Assembly: GCF_041359055.1 (NCBI RefSeq)
Contig: NZ_JBGJKZ010000003.1
Coordinates: 124,001 to 188,000, forward strand
DNA: 64,000 bases
Source of the DNA: Paenalcaligenes hominis_A
GTDB taxonomy: Bacteria > Pseudomonadota > Gammaproteobacteria > Burkholderiales > Burkholderiaceae_B
Reading direction: 5' to 3'
The stretch's first letter is position 1, and the number at the start of each line of letters is the position of its first letter. The notes beneath the pieces are model-generated. The model searched no databases, was not told where the DNA came from, and saw nothing but the letters and a program-made list of their open reading frames with translations. A program made the position numbers and the translations under genes. Below, in pieces: positions 8,130-17,425 of this stretch.

Positions 8130-8867
8130 ATGATGAGTACCTCCCCCCAGTTGGCCTTAGTCACGGGGGCTGGTTCGGGAATAGGCAAAGCAATTGCCGC
8201 CCAACTGGCCCAGAATGGCTATAAAGTTATTATTGCGGACATACGTCTAGAGGCAGCTCAACGAGTCATGAGTGGACTTGTGGAAATGGGTTTACAAGCG
8301 CAGGCAGTAGCTATAGATATTACTGACAGCCGAGCAGTAGCCACTTTGATTGATAAGCTGCCTCCTCTACAAATATTAGTGAATAATGCTGGCATTTTTA
8401 ATGTGAAAGCATTTTTTGACTTATGTGAAGAGGACTTTAGACAAATGTATGAGGTCAATACTATATCGGTCTTTACCTTATCTAGATTAGCAGCTAAAAA
8501 AATGCCCGCTGGTGGCCGTATTATTAATATTGCTTCACGTTCTATGCTTGGCGCTAAAGAATATGTGCATTATGCGACATCTAAAATAGCCGTAGCGGGC
8601 CTAACACGCAGTATGGCTTTAGAGTTAGCTCAAAAGCATATCACAGTAAATGCTGTTTCTCCCGGTGTAATAGAAACCGATATGCTTAAAGCAAGATCAG
8701 ATACCGATTTAGATCACCTGCGTACCTTGCAACCCATGGGAGAGTTGGGATCCCCACAACACATAGCGCATACTGTGGCTTTTTTAGCGCATCCTCAGGC
8801 TCAGTTTATCACCGGACAGGTTCTGATGGTGGATGGTGGCCGTTCTATAACTACGGCTTCTTTTTAA
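8130..8867 (+). CDS. Short-chain dehydrogenase/reductase (second of three)
   Basis: 245 residues with AAGGA six bases before the ATG at 8130. Classical SDR motifs: TGAGSGIG, IIADI (Asp, NAD preference), NNAG, the catalytic Ser in IASRSM and Tyr/Lys in YVHYATSKIAV, then NAVSPGVIETDM. C-terminal VDGGRSI. Sits ten bases after the TRAP binding protein gene. Distinct from the other two SDRs of the cluster, so probably a different step or stereochemistry. Confidence 0.9.
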   Translation: MMSTSPQLALVTGAGSGIGKAIAAQLAQNGYKVIIADIRLEAAQRVMSGLVEMGLQAQAVAIDITDSRAVATLIDKLPPLQILVNNAGIFNVKAFFDLCEEDFRQMYEVNTISVFTLSRLAAKKMPAGGRIINIASRSMLGAKEYVHYATSKIAVAGLTRSMALELAQKHITVNAVSPGVIETDMLKARSDTDLDHLRTLQPMGELGSPQHIAHTVAFLAHPQAQFITGQVLMVDGGRSITTASF

Positions 8868-8895
8868 GTCGAGTTTGCAAAGATAGGAATTAACT

Positions 8896-9648
8896 ATGTT
8901 GAGCTTCATAGATAAACGGGTATTGGTAACAGGAGCAGGAAGAGGGATGGGCGCAGTTATAGCTCATGGTTTTGCTGCACGCGGAGCGCACGTAATCGTG
9001 GCTGATATAGACCAAGATAATGCGCAAAAAGTAGCAACAGAAATCGCTCAGCTAGGCTTTAAAGCTTCAGCTCATAGGCTGGATGTGGCAGATAGTGTAG
9101 ACGTTAAAAACTTTGCCCGAACACTACGCCAAACTCAAGGTCCTATGCATATAGTCATCAATAATGCAGGTATCTCAGGGCGTGAATCGGCAGAGCATGA
9201 AACTGAGGAGATGGTGTGGGACAGAGTTATAGCGACTAATCTAAGTGGAACGCGCAATGTAGCTTACGCTTTTAAAGAAGATTTAATTGCTACTCAGGGT
9301 AATTTAGTCAACTTTTCCTCCATAGTTGCTTTTGTTAGTGGCAGCTCTAGAGCTTCGTATATTGCCTCTAAAGGGGCTGTGCGCTCTCTAACTCAAGCTT
9401 TAGCGCGCGATTTAGGTAAATATGGAGTGCGAGTAAATGCTGTTGCTCCAGGTTTTATACTGACGGATATGGTGCAACCACAGTTAGCTACAGAGTCGGG
9501 TACCGATTGGTATATGCATCGTGCTCCTTTAAAACGAGGGGGGCAACCTGAGGAAATGGTGGGTCCTGTACTGTTTTTAGCTTCTGAGTTAGCTAGCTAT
9601 GTGAGCGGTGTCATATTGCCGGTAGATGGTGGCTTTTTAGCTGCATAG
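8896..9648 (+). CDS. Short-chain dehydrogenase/reductase (third of three)
   Basis: 250 residues, AGGA seven bases upstream of the ATG. TGAGRGMG cofactor loop, VADID acidic residue, NNAG, Ser in FSSIVAF, Tyr and Lys in SRASYIASKGAV, then NAVAPGF and VDGGF. Same orientation and close spacing (28 and 21 bases) between SDR 2 and the flavoprotein indicate one operon. Substrate unknown. Confidence 0.9.
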   Translation: MLSFIDKRVLVTGAGRGMGAVIAHGFAARGAHVIVADIDQDNAQKVATEIAQLGFKASAHRLDVADSVDVKNFARTLRQTQGPMHIVINNAGISGRESAEHETEEMVWDRVIATNLSGTRNVAYAFKEDLIATQGNLVNFSSIVAFVSGSSRASYIASKGAVRSLTQALARDLGKYGVRVNAVAPGFILTDMVQPQLATESGTDWYMHRAPLKRGGQPEEMVGPVLFLASELASYVSGVILPVDGGFLAA

Positions 9649-9669
9649 GCATTTTAAGGAGTTATACGC

Positions 9670-11406
9670 ATGACCCAAACATCTTCATCTGTCTCAGAGT
9701 GGGATGCTGAATATGATGTATTGGTAATTGGTTCAGGCGCAGCGGGTCTGTCCACAGCTATTACCGCTTCTATAGAAGGCGCTAAATCTTTAGTCATAGA
9801 AAAAACTGCTTATATAGGGGGCTCTACAGCTATATCTGGAGGTGCTATTTGGGCTCCGTTGCATGCTCAAAGTGCTCAAGCTGGCCATCTTGATAGTTTG
9901 GGAAATGTTAAAAAATACCTAGATCAAGTAGTAGGTTCTGCAGGCAAAGCTGAAACAATGGCTTGTTTTTTAAAGTATGCGTCTCAAATGGTGGATTATT
10001 TTAGTGAGCATGATGTGCTGCATTTGGTGGCCCGTACTTATGCGCCTGACTATTATCCAGATTTAGAAGGTGCTTTACTAGGGGGTCGCTCATTTGATCC
10101 TGTAGTATTTGATGGTAAGAAACTAGGTAAAAAGTATCTAAAAGAGTTGCGTAACCCATTGAGCGAGTTTATGGTTTTGGGCGGAATGATGGTTAATGTA
10201 ACAGATGCAAAAAACCTTTTGGCGGCTACACGCTCTTTTTCCGCTTGGAAGGCTAGCATGAAGTTGTTAATACGTTATGCTCAAGATCGGCTTATGGGTT
10301 ACCACAGAGGCACGCGCTTATTATTAGGAAATGCTGTAGCCGGTCAGCTTTTTCACAGCTTGTTACAGCGTGCTATACCTTATTGGTTAAACACCTCTTT
10401 AGAGCGTTTAGTGCAGGATGAGACTGGACGTGTAGTAGGTGCTATTGTTCTAAAAAACAGTAAAAAAATACGTGTTTTAGCTAAAAGGGGAGTGGTCTTA
10501 GCTACAGGTGGTTTTGCCTTTAATGAACAAATGCGCAACGAATATTATCCTCAGCCTACACAACTTTGGTCTATGGCTCCTAGTTCAAATACTGGTGATG
10601 GGATACAAAATGCACTAGCGGTTGGCGCAGCTATGGGTCAAGGCCATACTAGTCCCGCTTTTTGGGCACCAGTTTCTGTACGTCAATTAGCAGATGGCTC
10701 GTGGCAGCGTTTTCCTCATTTAGTTTGGGATAGAGCTAAGCCGGGTTTAATGGCAGTAAATGCCGCAGGTCAACGTTTCGTGAATGAGTCTACTTCCTAT
10801 CATGAATTTGTGTTGGCTATGTATGAGTCAAATAAAGTTGTGCCTACTGTGCCCGCATTTTTAATTTGTGATAGTCCCTTTATGGAAAAGTGGGGAATGG
10901 GATTAGCTTTGCCTGGAGGCCGTCCTCGTCAGCACTTGGTTAAGGATGGTTATTTATATAAGGCAGAGACTCTACAAGAGCTAGCCGAATTATTGCAAAT
11001 AGATACCGAGGGGTTAATCAACTCAGCAAAACAGTTTAATGATGCGGCACGGCTAGGCGTAGACACTGCTTTTGCTAAAGGTAGCACGTCTTACAACCGT
11101 TACTTGGGTGACCCCGACCATGGCCCTAACCCTTGTTTAGGGACTTTAGAGCAAGGGCCTTTTTATGCAGTAAAAGTTTATCCAGGAGATATAGGTACAG
11201 CACATGGTTTGGATTGCAATGAAAAAGGACAGGTGCTTAATGCGCAAGCAGAGCCTATACCAAGCTTATATGCGGTAGGAAATGATATGCAGTCAATTAT
11301 GGGTGGATGTTATCCTGGCCCAGGGATTACTTTGGGACCAGCCCTAACTTTTGGCTGGCTAGTGGGCAGGCAATTAGCTCAAATATCATCAGATAGCATT
11401 CTATAG
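9670..11406 (+). CDS. FAD-dependent oxidoreductase, 3-ketosteroid-dehydrogenase-like
   Basis: 578 residues; AAGGAG eight bases before the ATG. N-terminal FAD dinucleotide fold GSGAAGLSTA at 21-30 followed by the Glu of VIEKT, then GGSTAISGGAIW. The C-terminus has MGGCYPGPGITLGPALTFG, the FAD/substrate motif of the 3-ketosteroid-delta-1-dehydrogenase / fumarate-reductase-flavoprotein family. Such enzymes insert or reduce a C=C bond next to a ketone or carboxyl group. With three SDRs in the operon, a hydroxyl-to-ketone then desaturation route on a cyclic or branched acid is plausible. Not proof of steroid use: no other steroid genes are present. Confidence 0.87.
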   Translation: MTQTSSSVSEWDAEYDVLVIGSGAAGLSTAITASIEGAKSLVIEKTAYIGGSTAISGGAIWAPLHAQSAQAGHLDSLGNVKKYLDQVVGSAGKAETMACFLKYASQMVDYFSEHDVLHLVARTYAPDYYPDLEGALLGGRSFDPVVFDGKKLGKKYLKELRNPLSEFMVLGGMMVNVTDAKNLLAATRSFSAWKASMKLLIRYAQDRLMGYHRGTRLLLGNAVAGQLFHSLLQRAIPYWLNTSLERLVQDETGRVVGAIVLKNSKKIRVLAKRGVVLATGGFAFNEQMRNEYYPQPTQLWSMAPSSNTGDGIQNALAVGAAMGQGHTSPAFWAPVSVRQLADGSWQRFPHLVWDRAKPGLMAVNAAGQRFVNESTSYHEFVLAMYESNKVVPTVPAFLICDSPFMEKWGMGLALPGGRPRQHLVKDGYLYKAETLQELAELLQIDTEGLINSAKQFNDAARLGVDTAFAKGSTSYNRYLGDPDHGPNPCLGTLEQGPFYAVKVYPGDIGTAHGLDCNEKGQVLNAQAEPIPSLYAVGNDMQSIMGGCYPGPGITLGPALTFGWLVGRQLAQISSDSIL

Positions 11407-11442
11407 ACGAAATTTTTAAATATACTTTTGGTTTGGAGTTAA

Positions 11443-12057
11443 ATGATGAAGTTATATTTCTCACCTTTTTCCCCTTATGTGCGTAAGTGCTTGGTAGTGG
11501 GATATGAGCTAGGATTAAATGATCAAATTGAGTTACTTAACTCAAATGCTCATCCAGTTAACCGTGATCTAGAAATAGTGAAAAGCAATCCTTTAGGAAA
11601 AGTCCCTACTTTTTTTAATAAAAAAGGTCAGCCGTTGTTCGATAGTCGTGTGATTTGTGAATACCTAAATCATGAAGGTCGTGGTAACTTATTCCCCGTC
11701 CAAGCAGAGCAGCGTTGGACTGCTCTTGTTTTACATGCATTGGCTGATGGTATATTGGACTCGGCTTTATTAGCTCGCTATGAGACAGTAGCACGCCCAG
11801 AGCAATATTATTGGCAGGGTTGGGAGCAGGCTCAAATGGAGAAAATTAACTCTAGTTTAGATTATTTGGAGACCGGTAAATTAGAGCTTGACCAACAGCC
11901 TTGCATTGGTACTTTAAGCATAGCTTGTGCTTTGTGGTATTTGGATTTGCGTTTTTCTGATTTTGATTGGCGACAGGTATACCCTAAAGTCGCTGAGTGG
12001 TACGCTGAGTTCTCTCAAAGACCATCTATGCGCCATGAGTGGTCTTTAAAAGTTTAA
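11443..12057 (+). CDS. Glutathione S-transferase family protein
   Basis: 204 residues. N-terminal thioredoxin-like domain (1-80) with SPFSPYVRKCLVVG near the active-site position, the cis-Pro in LGKVPTF and the glutathione gamma-glutamyl site DSRVICEYL. Helical C-terminal domain with ADGILDSALLARYE. GGAG lies four bases before the first ATG and seven before a second one codon later, so 11446 may be the true start. Last gene of the island, ending 18 bases before the tRNA-Ser 3' end. Might act in the pathway (dehalogenation, ether cleavage, isomerisation) or in detoxification. Confidence 0.88.
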   Translation: MMKLYFSPFSPYVRKCLVVGYELGLNDQIELLNSNAHPVNRDLEIVKSNPLGKVPTFFNKKGQPLFDSRVICEYLNHEGRGNLFPVQAEQRWTALVLHALADGILDSALLARYETVARPEQYYWQGWEQAQMEKINSSLDYLETGKLELDQQPCIGTLSIACALWYLDLRFSDFDWRQVYPKVAEWYAEFSQRPSMRHEWSLKV

Positions 12058-12075
12058 TCTTTTTTAAATAAAAAA

Positions 12076-12165
12076 TGGCGGGCAGGGTGGGATTCGAACC
12101 CACGATACGCTTGCACGTATACTGAATTTCGAGTCCAGCGCATTCGACCTCTCTGCCACCTACCC
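12076..12165 (-). tRNA. tRNA-Ser (anticodon CGA)
   Basis: 90 nt on the minus strand. Acceptor GGGTAGG pairs with CCTGCCC (one G-T wobble), discriminator G and an encoded CCA; anticodon loop CTCGAAA reads UCG; a long variable arm and the TTCGAAT T-loop are typical of serine tRNAs. A T-run follows the 3' end. Its 3' end faces the catabolic island, a classic integration position. Confidence 0.95.
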
Positions 12166-12324
12166 GCACGCTACTTTTAATAAAAAAGTAAGACTCACAT
12201 TCTATCAGAGTTTACTAAAAAAAGACCAGTGCTTTGTGTAGATTAAAGCAGTACCTTCCCCGAGAGCAACGCGCTACACTAAGAGTCATAACGAATGGGT
12301 TAGTGCTTTTTCTCGGAGAAATGA

Positions 12325-13107
12325 ATGCTTACAGATAAAACAGCAGTGGTTACGGGCTCTACTAGCGGAATAGGCTTAGCTATTGCACAGCAATTAGCTT
12401 CCCAGGGTGCCAATATTATTTTAAATGGCTTTGGGGATGCTCAAGACATAGAAAAACTACGCGTGAATTTAGAGCTGCAAAACGATGTCAAAGTGCATTA
12501 TATTGCTGCTGATCTAAGCCAGCCCGAGTCGGCCCGACAGTTCATACGCCAAGTCATTCAACTCATGGGCCGACTCGATATTCTGGTTAATAATGCCGGC
12601 ATTCAACATACGGATCGTATTGAGTCTTTCCCTACCGAGCGCTGGGACCAAATTATTGCTCTAAATCTATCTGCTGTTTTTCACACTACAGCGGAAGCTC
12701 TACCGCAAATGCAAAAGCAAAAGTGGGGGCGCATCATTAATATCGCTTCAGCACATGGTTTGGTGGCTTCAGAGCAAAAAGCGGCCTATGTGGCGGCTAA
12801 GCATGGGGTGGTTGGCTTAACCAAAGTCACCGCGCTAGAAAATGCTGGTCAAAATATCACATGTAATGCTATTTGCCCTGGTTGGGTACGTACTCCTTTG
12901 GTAGAGGCTCAAATCGAAGCCTTGGCAGCGCAGCATCATGTAGATATTGAAACAGCTGCCCGCCAGTTACTAGCAGAAAAGCAGCCATCTTTGCAATTCG
13001 TGACACCAGAGCAAGTCGGTGCGGCTGCGGTGTTTTTATGCTCTGATGCCGCCCAACAGATGACGGGGACCACGATGTCCTTAGATGGTGGTTGGACAGC
13101 TCGCTAA
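12325..13107 (+). CDS. bdhA: D-3-hydroxybutyrate dehydrogenase
   Basis: 260 residues, NAD-dependent oxidation of 3-hydroxybutyrate to acetoacetate, used in polyhydroxybutyrate turnover. TGSTSGIG at 10-17, NNAGIQHTDRIESFP, catalytic Ser in NIASAHGLVAS, Tyr/Lys in AAYVAAKHGV, CPGWVRTPLVEAQIEALA and the C-terminal LDGGWTAR are close to characterised family members. The substrate-binding HGLVAS and WVRTPLV stretches favour this over a generic SDR. GGAG lies six bases before the ATG. A short-spaced yaaA follows. Confidence 0.9.
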   Translation: MLTDKTAVVTGSTSGIGLAIAQQLASQGANIILNGFGDAQDIEKLRVNLELQNDVKVHYIAADLSQPESARQFIRQVIQLMGRLDILVNNAGIQHTDRIESFPTERWDQIIALNLSAVFHTTAEALPQMQKQKWGRIINIASAHGLVASEQKAAYVAAKHGVVGLTKVTALENAGQNITCNAICPGWVRTPLVEAQIEALAAQHHVDIETAARQLLAEKQPSLQFVTPEQVGAAAVFLCSDAAQQMTGTTMSLDGGWTAR

Positions 13108-13118
13108 CAGAGGACATT

Positions 13119-13901
13119 ATGTTATTTATTTTATCTCCCGCTAAAAAGCTTGATTACGACACCCCTGTACGTACCACATTATTTACCCAGCCTGTTATGG
13201 TGCCCCAAGCCCAAGCTCTTATAGAGGTATTGCGTACCAAACCTGCTGCAGAAATCCAAGCCTTAATGAAACTAAGCGATGCTCTAACTCAGCTGAATGT
13301 GCAGCGTTATCACGATTGGCAAGCCCAGTTCGATTTAGACAATGCGCGTCAGGCCGTTTTAGCTTTTAATGGGGATGTCTACGAGGGCTTACAGGCAAAC
13401 ACCTTATCGGATGTACAGCTTGAGTGGTTGCAACAGCACGCCTTAATTTTAAGTGGTTTGTATGGCGTGTTGCGCCCCTTAGACTTAATGCAAGCGTATC
13501 GCTTAGAAATGGGAACGCGTTTGGTTACCCCAAAGGGTAAAAATCTGTATGACTATTGGGGCAGCCAATTAGCGCAGTATATAAATCAGCATTTTGAGCA
13601 GCACCCAAGTCCGCACCCAGTAGTGGTGAATTTAGCTTCAAATGAATACTTTAAAGCCGTAGATAAAAAAGCATTAACTGTTCCTGTAGTCGAATGCGTT
13701 TTTCAGGATCAAAAAGGCGCTGACTGGAAAATTATTAGTTTTTATGCCAAAAAAGCCCGTGGTTTAATGCTGCGTTATGCGGTTGATAATCAATGCACTA
13801 CGCCAGAGCACTTAAAAGGCTTTAACTACGAAGGTTATACCTTTGCTCCAGATGTGTCGTCAGCAACTAAGCTTGTGTTCCGCCGCCCCGAACCGAATTA
13901 A
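13119..13901 (+). CDS. yaaA: YaaA/UPF0246 peroxide stress response protein
   Basis: 260 residues starting MLFILSPAKKLDYD, the diagnostic N-terminus of the YaaA family, known in Escherichia coli to lower intracellular free iron during peroxide stress. AGAGGA precedes the ATG at 13119; a 9-codon upstream extension is not needed. Further family motifs: AFNGDVYEGL, LSGLYGVLRPLDLMQAYRLEMG, YDYWG, VNLASNEYF and KGADWKIISFYAKKARG. The 3' end overlaps the convergent FUSC gene by 35 bases. Confidence 0.94.
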   Translation: MLFILSPAKKLDYDTPVRTTLFTQPVMVPQAQALIEVLRTKPAAEIQALMKLSDALTQLNVQRYHDWQAQFDLDNARQAVLAFNGDVYEGLQANTLSDVQLEWLQQHALILSGLYGVLRPLDLMQAYRLEMGTRLVTPKGKNLYDYWGSQLAQYINQHFEQHPSPHPVVVNLASNEYFKAVDKKALTVPVVECVFQDQKGADWKIISFYAKKARGLMLRYAVDNQCTTPEHLKGFNYEGYTFAPDVSSATKLVFRRPEPN

Positions 13902-16173
13902 ATAGCCGTCTAAATTGGCCTGGGGCAGGGGGCCCCGAACTTAATGCTAAGCCTTGCATGTCTTGACGTATAAGCTGCGAGGCTTTCATCATTTGACGTA
14001 ACGGATACGCTAACATGGCTAATTCACCTTCGGTCTCTAGACTACCCACAGGTGGTGCATCAAGATTATTTAGCTCGCGTTCAATAAATACAATTGCATT
14101 ATTTACCTCGGGGGGAATCTCTGTTAGCGAGGCCAATAATGGAATAGAAGCACTTATTTGCGATGCTAAAACATGGTTTTGGCTAAGCAAATTATTTAAG
14201 ATCGCTACATTGTGTTGATGTGAGCTGGGCTCATTCATCATTCTATAAAAGCCTGAAGAAAAATTGCTAAAACTAACATGAACTTGGCGTCTGGCTAACT
14301 GCCATTGGGTTTCCGCTTCGGTGAGATCATGAGCTAATTTGCTAATGGTATCAGTGCTAAGAGCTAAAGCTTGTTCGTCGTGAGTACTAGTCGTGGCTGC
14401 TGTGTATTGGCGATTCAATTCCGCATAATACAAACCTGTGCGTAAATAGTTTTTATTGGCTTGTAAGGCGTCTTGGGCAGCGCCAGTCATCGAGTTTGAT
14501 TCCCACCATGGCAAAATATAGCTACAAATCAGAGCGATGACACACCCGATTAACGTGTCTACAAAACGCTCACCAATAATAAAGCTGCTGCTACTGTGCA
14601 AGAACTGAAAAGCAATCAATACGAAAACTGTATTGAACATGGCCGACAGCATATAGTTTACGAGCGTTAGGCTGTTGCCCAATATATAAGCAAAAAATAA
14701 TACGATTAAATACACCTCGCTGTTAGAGGTGGTCTTTAATAGCAGCAAGGTCAAAACGCAACCCAAGGCCGTGCCTGCTAAACGATAGGTATTGCGTTGC
14801 TTAGTTAAAGAGAACCCAGGTTTTAAAATAACTAAGCACGTCATAATGATCCAGTAGCTGTACGAGGTCAAAGCGCTAAGTATTTCTGTCTGAGGAGAAA
14901 AATACGCCGCTACAGTTGGTACCGTTAAGCTTAATAAACAGGCGCAGCTAATGCGCACCGCATACCTAAATGTGGCTGAGTTCCAGCGTAAATTACTGGT
15001 TAGCATGCCAAACCGGATTTCATCCCGTGATAAAAAGCGACTTAGGGATTTTTCTAGATACTGGTCAAGTGGAATGTCATTGCTAGGGCTGCGGGTTTGC
15101 GCTGCCATGTGATTAATTAGCTTTTGAATATTGCGTAATCTACGCACAATTTGCACAAGTAAAGCATAGATCTCGGGCTGTTCTTTGTTGAATTGGTTTT
15201 TTTTATAACGTTCCAGCTCGTATTCTAGGGCACGTATTTCTGCTTTAGCGCTTTGTGGGGCTTGGGTAGTGCGGCGGCGCGAGACATTAAGCGCTATACG
15301 GCCTACAGCCAAACCCATTTGGTACAAGGCATCGTGTGTAAACAATAGAAAATCACACTTGCCCATAGCGCGACGTAAATTAACGTAATCGGTGTGACTG
15401 GCGACAAGTGAGTCACGTAAACTTTCCATATTAACGTAAATCGCCAGCATAGAAAGACGGGTGGACTCAGCAGTACCGCCTCCGCCTTTAGGCAGTTCGC
15501 GTAACACCATATCGCGTGCTGCTTGTTGGGATTCAGTCATGTCAGCTTGAATTTGAATCAGCTGACGGTACGTGTCATCCAGTTCGCTATCTGTATCGTA
15601 GAATTTAGCGCGTTGCTGCATGTAGGCCGCCGTAGAAAATAGCGCTACAGCCAAGGTGCTGCGCTCGTCTTGATAAAAGAGCAAACGCCTAAATAGCACA
15701 CTAAAAGAAAAGTAAAAAAAAGCGCCTGCTGCTGAGGTTAATGTATGGATAAATACCTCATCAGGACTCATGGGGTAGCGCAGGGTAAGCACCATCAACA
15801 GCAAACAGGCAAACCCGATTAGCCCCCCGCGCTTTCCATATACATTTAACATGGAATAGCAAAAGCCAAGGGTAGGCACTAATAACCAGATGGCTATTGA
15901 TGAGCTAGAGCTTAGTCCAGTAATACAAGCGGTAAAGGTGCCTAGAATGGCAGCACCTAGCATTTCATTGGTGCGGTAGCGCCTTGGGCCGCCCGCTTGG
16001 TCAACAATGGCAACGCATAATGCGCCCATCGCCGCAATAATGCCTAGGTGATAGAGCTTAAAAATACCCCCTAAAATAATAACAGGTAACAGCACGCCAA
16101 TAGATTGACGTAATCCAGCCAATAAATGATGGCTGTAAAAAAAACGCTGTAAGGGGGGAATAGGGAGAATCAT
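13867..16173 (-). CDS. FUSC family inner-membrane protein (YccS/aromatic-acid exporter-like)
   Basis: 768 residues with two membrane blocks: about six helices in the first 160 residues and another six between about 395 and 530, separated and followed by soluble helical domains, the layout of FUSC/YccS proteins related to aromatic carboxylic acid and fusaric acid efflux pumps. No membrane-fusion (AaeA-like) partner lies alongside, so export is only an analogy. No clear Shine-Dalgarno before the ATG. Divergent from the TAXI transporter genes. Function unproven. Confidence 0.85.
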   Translation of the reverse strand: MILPIPPLQRFFYSHHLLAGLRQSIGVLLPVIILGGIFKLYHLGIIAAMGALCVAIVDQAGGPRRYRTNEMLGAAILGTFTACITGLSSSSSIAIWLLVPTLGFCYSMLNVYGKRGGLIGFACLLLMVLTLRYPMSPDEVFIHTLTSAAGAFFYFSFSVLFRRLLFYQDERSTLAVALFSTAAYMQQRAKFYDTDSELDDTYRQLIQIQADMTESQQAARDMVLRELPKGGGGTAESTRLSMLAIYVNMESLRDSLVASHTDYVNLRRAMGKCDFLLFTHDALYQMGLAVGRIALNVSRRRTTQAPQSAKAEIRALEYELERYKKNQFNKEQPEIYALLVQIVRRLRNIQKLINHMAAQTRSPSNDIPLDQYLEKSLSRFLSRDEIRFGMLTSNLRWNSATFRYAVRISCACLLSLTVPTVAAYFSPQTEILSALTSYSYWIIMTCLVILKPGFSLTKQRNTYRLAGTALGCVLTLLLLKTTSNSEVYLIVLFFAYILGNSLTLVNYMLSAMFNTVFVLIAFQFLHSSSSFIIGERFVDTLIGCVIALICSYILPWWESNSMTGAAQDALQANKNYLRTGLYYAELNRQYTAATTSTHDEQALALSTDTISKLAHDLTEAETQWQLARRQVHVSFSNFSSGFYRMMNEPSSHQHNVAILNNLLSQNHVLASQISASIPLLASLTEIPPEVNNAIVFIERELNNLDAPPVGSLETEGELAMLAYPLRQMMKASQLIRQDMQGLALSSGPPAPGQFRRLFNSVRGGGTQA

Positions 16174-16376
16174 GAAGCCAGCAAGTTCACTCTAGAAAAG
16201 ATTAAGTATACCTAGGTGAGTGGCTTTTGCACTCTTTTGCAAAGAGCGATTTGGGGTAATCCCGTCTTGTGATGCAGAGCAATACACGGCAACGTATCAA
16301 AGAGGATAAATCCGACATATACGATAAGAAACATCTATCCTTATTACTTGGGTAGTACCAATATCTGGAGACATAT

Positions 16377-17345
16377 ATGCGAGTGAAAAAATGGATTGTT
16401 GCCGCGGCCGTAACCAGTGCCTCAGCATTTGTAGCGTTTTCTGGTAGTGTCCAAGCCCAAAAGGCTCAATTTGTTAATGTGCTCACCGGAGGGCAAAGTG
16501 GGGTTTATTATCCTCTTGGGGTGGCCATGGCACAGCTATATGCACAAAAAATTCCCGGTGTAAAAGCCACCGCACAGGTTACCAAAGCCTCTGCGGAAAA
16601 CATGAACCTTTTACAAGCAGGCCGAGGTGAAGTCGCTTGGTCGTTGGCAGACTCAGTTTCTGATGCTTGGGAGGGCAACGAGGAGGCCGGGTTCACTAAA
16701 AAGCTCGATAAACTACGCGGTCTCTCAGCCACCTACAACAACTATATTCAAATCGTAGCAAATGCCGATGCCGGTATTAATAGCCTAGAGGACTTAAAAG
16801 GCAAGCGTATTTCAGTAGGTGCCGCGCGCTCAGGCACCGAACTTAACGCACGCGCCATTATAAAAGCAGCAGGTCTAAGCTATGACGACTTTGCCAAAGT
16901 CGAGTATTTACCTTTTGGTGAGTCTGTCGAGCTCATGAAAAACCGTCAACTAGATGTCACCTTGCAGTCTGCTGGCTTAGGCGTTTCATCAATCCGAGAC
17001 TTGGCCACTGCCGTAAAAATTGTGGTAGTTCCCATTCCCAAAGAGGTAGTAGAAAAAGTAGGCAAAGCTGCGTATCAGCCTGGCATCATTCCAGCCAACA
17101 CCTATGCGGGCCAAGATCAAGACCTTCCCACCGCAGCTATTCCAAACTTCTTAGTCACACACTCTGATGTGCCCGAAGAGCTCGTCTATGAAATGACTAA
17201 AACTCTCTATGACAACTTAGGGGCTTTACAGTCAGCTCACAATGCAGCTAAAGCCATTGATCTTAAAAACGCAGCCACTGGGATGCCGGTGCCTATTCAC
17301 CCTGGTGCAGAGCGCTATTACAAAGAAAAAGGCATTATCCAATAA
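16377..17345 (+). CDS. TAXI family TRAP transporter solute-binding subunit
   Basis: 322 residues with a signal peptide ending at SVQAQ near residue 27. The mature start (FVNVLTGGQSGVYYPLGVAMAQLY) is the TAXI family signature; ATAQVTKASAENMNLLQAGRGEVAW and KGKRISVGAARSGTELNARAI agree. GGAG six bases upstream of the ATG. Delivers substrate to the fused permease encoded 80 bases downstream. TAXI proteins are known or proposed to bind dicarboxylates; the nearby CoA-transferase and dehydrogenase suggest glutarate or a relative, by inference. Confidence 0.94.
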   Translation: MRVKKWIVAAAVTSASAFVAFSGSVQAQKAQFVNVLTGGQSGVYYPLGVAMAQLYAQKIPGVKATAQVTKASAENMNLLQAGRGEVAWSLADSVSDAWEGNEEAGFTKKLDKLRGLSATYNNYIQIVANADAGINSLEDLKGKRISVGAARSGTELNARAIIKAAGLSYDDFAKVEYLPFGESVELMKNRQLDVTLQSAGLGVSSIRDLATAVKIVVVPIPKEVVEKVGKAAYQPGIIPANTYAGQDQDLPTAAIPNFLVTHSDVPEELVYEMTKTLYDNLGALQSAHNAAKAIDLKNAATGMPVPIHPGAERYYKEKGIIQ

Positions 17346-17425
17346 TACGCGCAAGTAAAACGGAACGAGGACGGCTTCTTTAGGTAACAGATGCCGTCTT
17401 TTCTGAGGCTGTTAAGGGTTTTTTA

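Noticed and set aside
9670..11406. Interpretation of the island as a steroid degradation cluster
   Set aside because: The KstD-like motifs occur in many flavoproteins, and no other steroid genes (monooxygenase, hydrolase, extradiol dioxygenase) are present.
12061..12165. tRNA-Ser region as a phage attachment site with an active integrase
   Set aside because: No integrase, excisionase or phage gene is present in the window; only a weak repeat remains, reported as tentative.
16218..16246. Overlapping small hairpins (GAGTG/CACTC and CTCTTT/AAAGAG) upstream of the TAXI gene
   Set aside because: Stems of five and six bases in AT-rich DNA are expected by chance, and nothing else supports a regulatory role.
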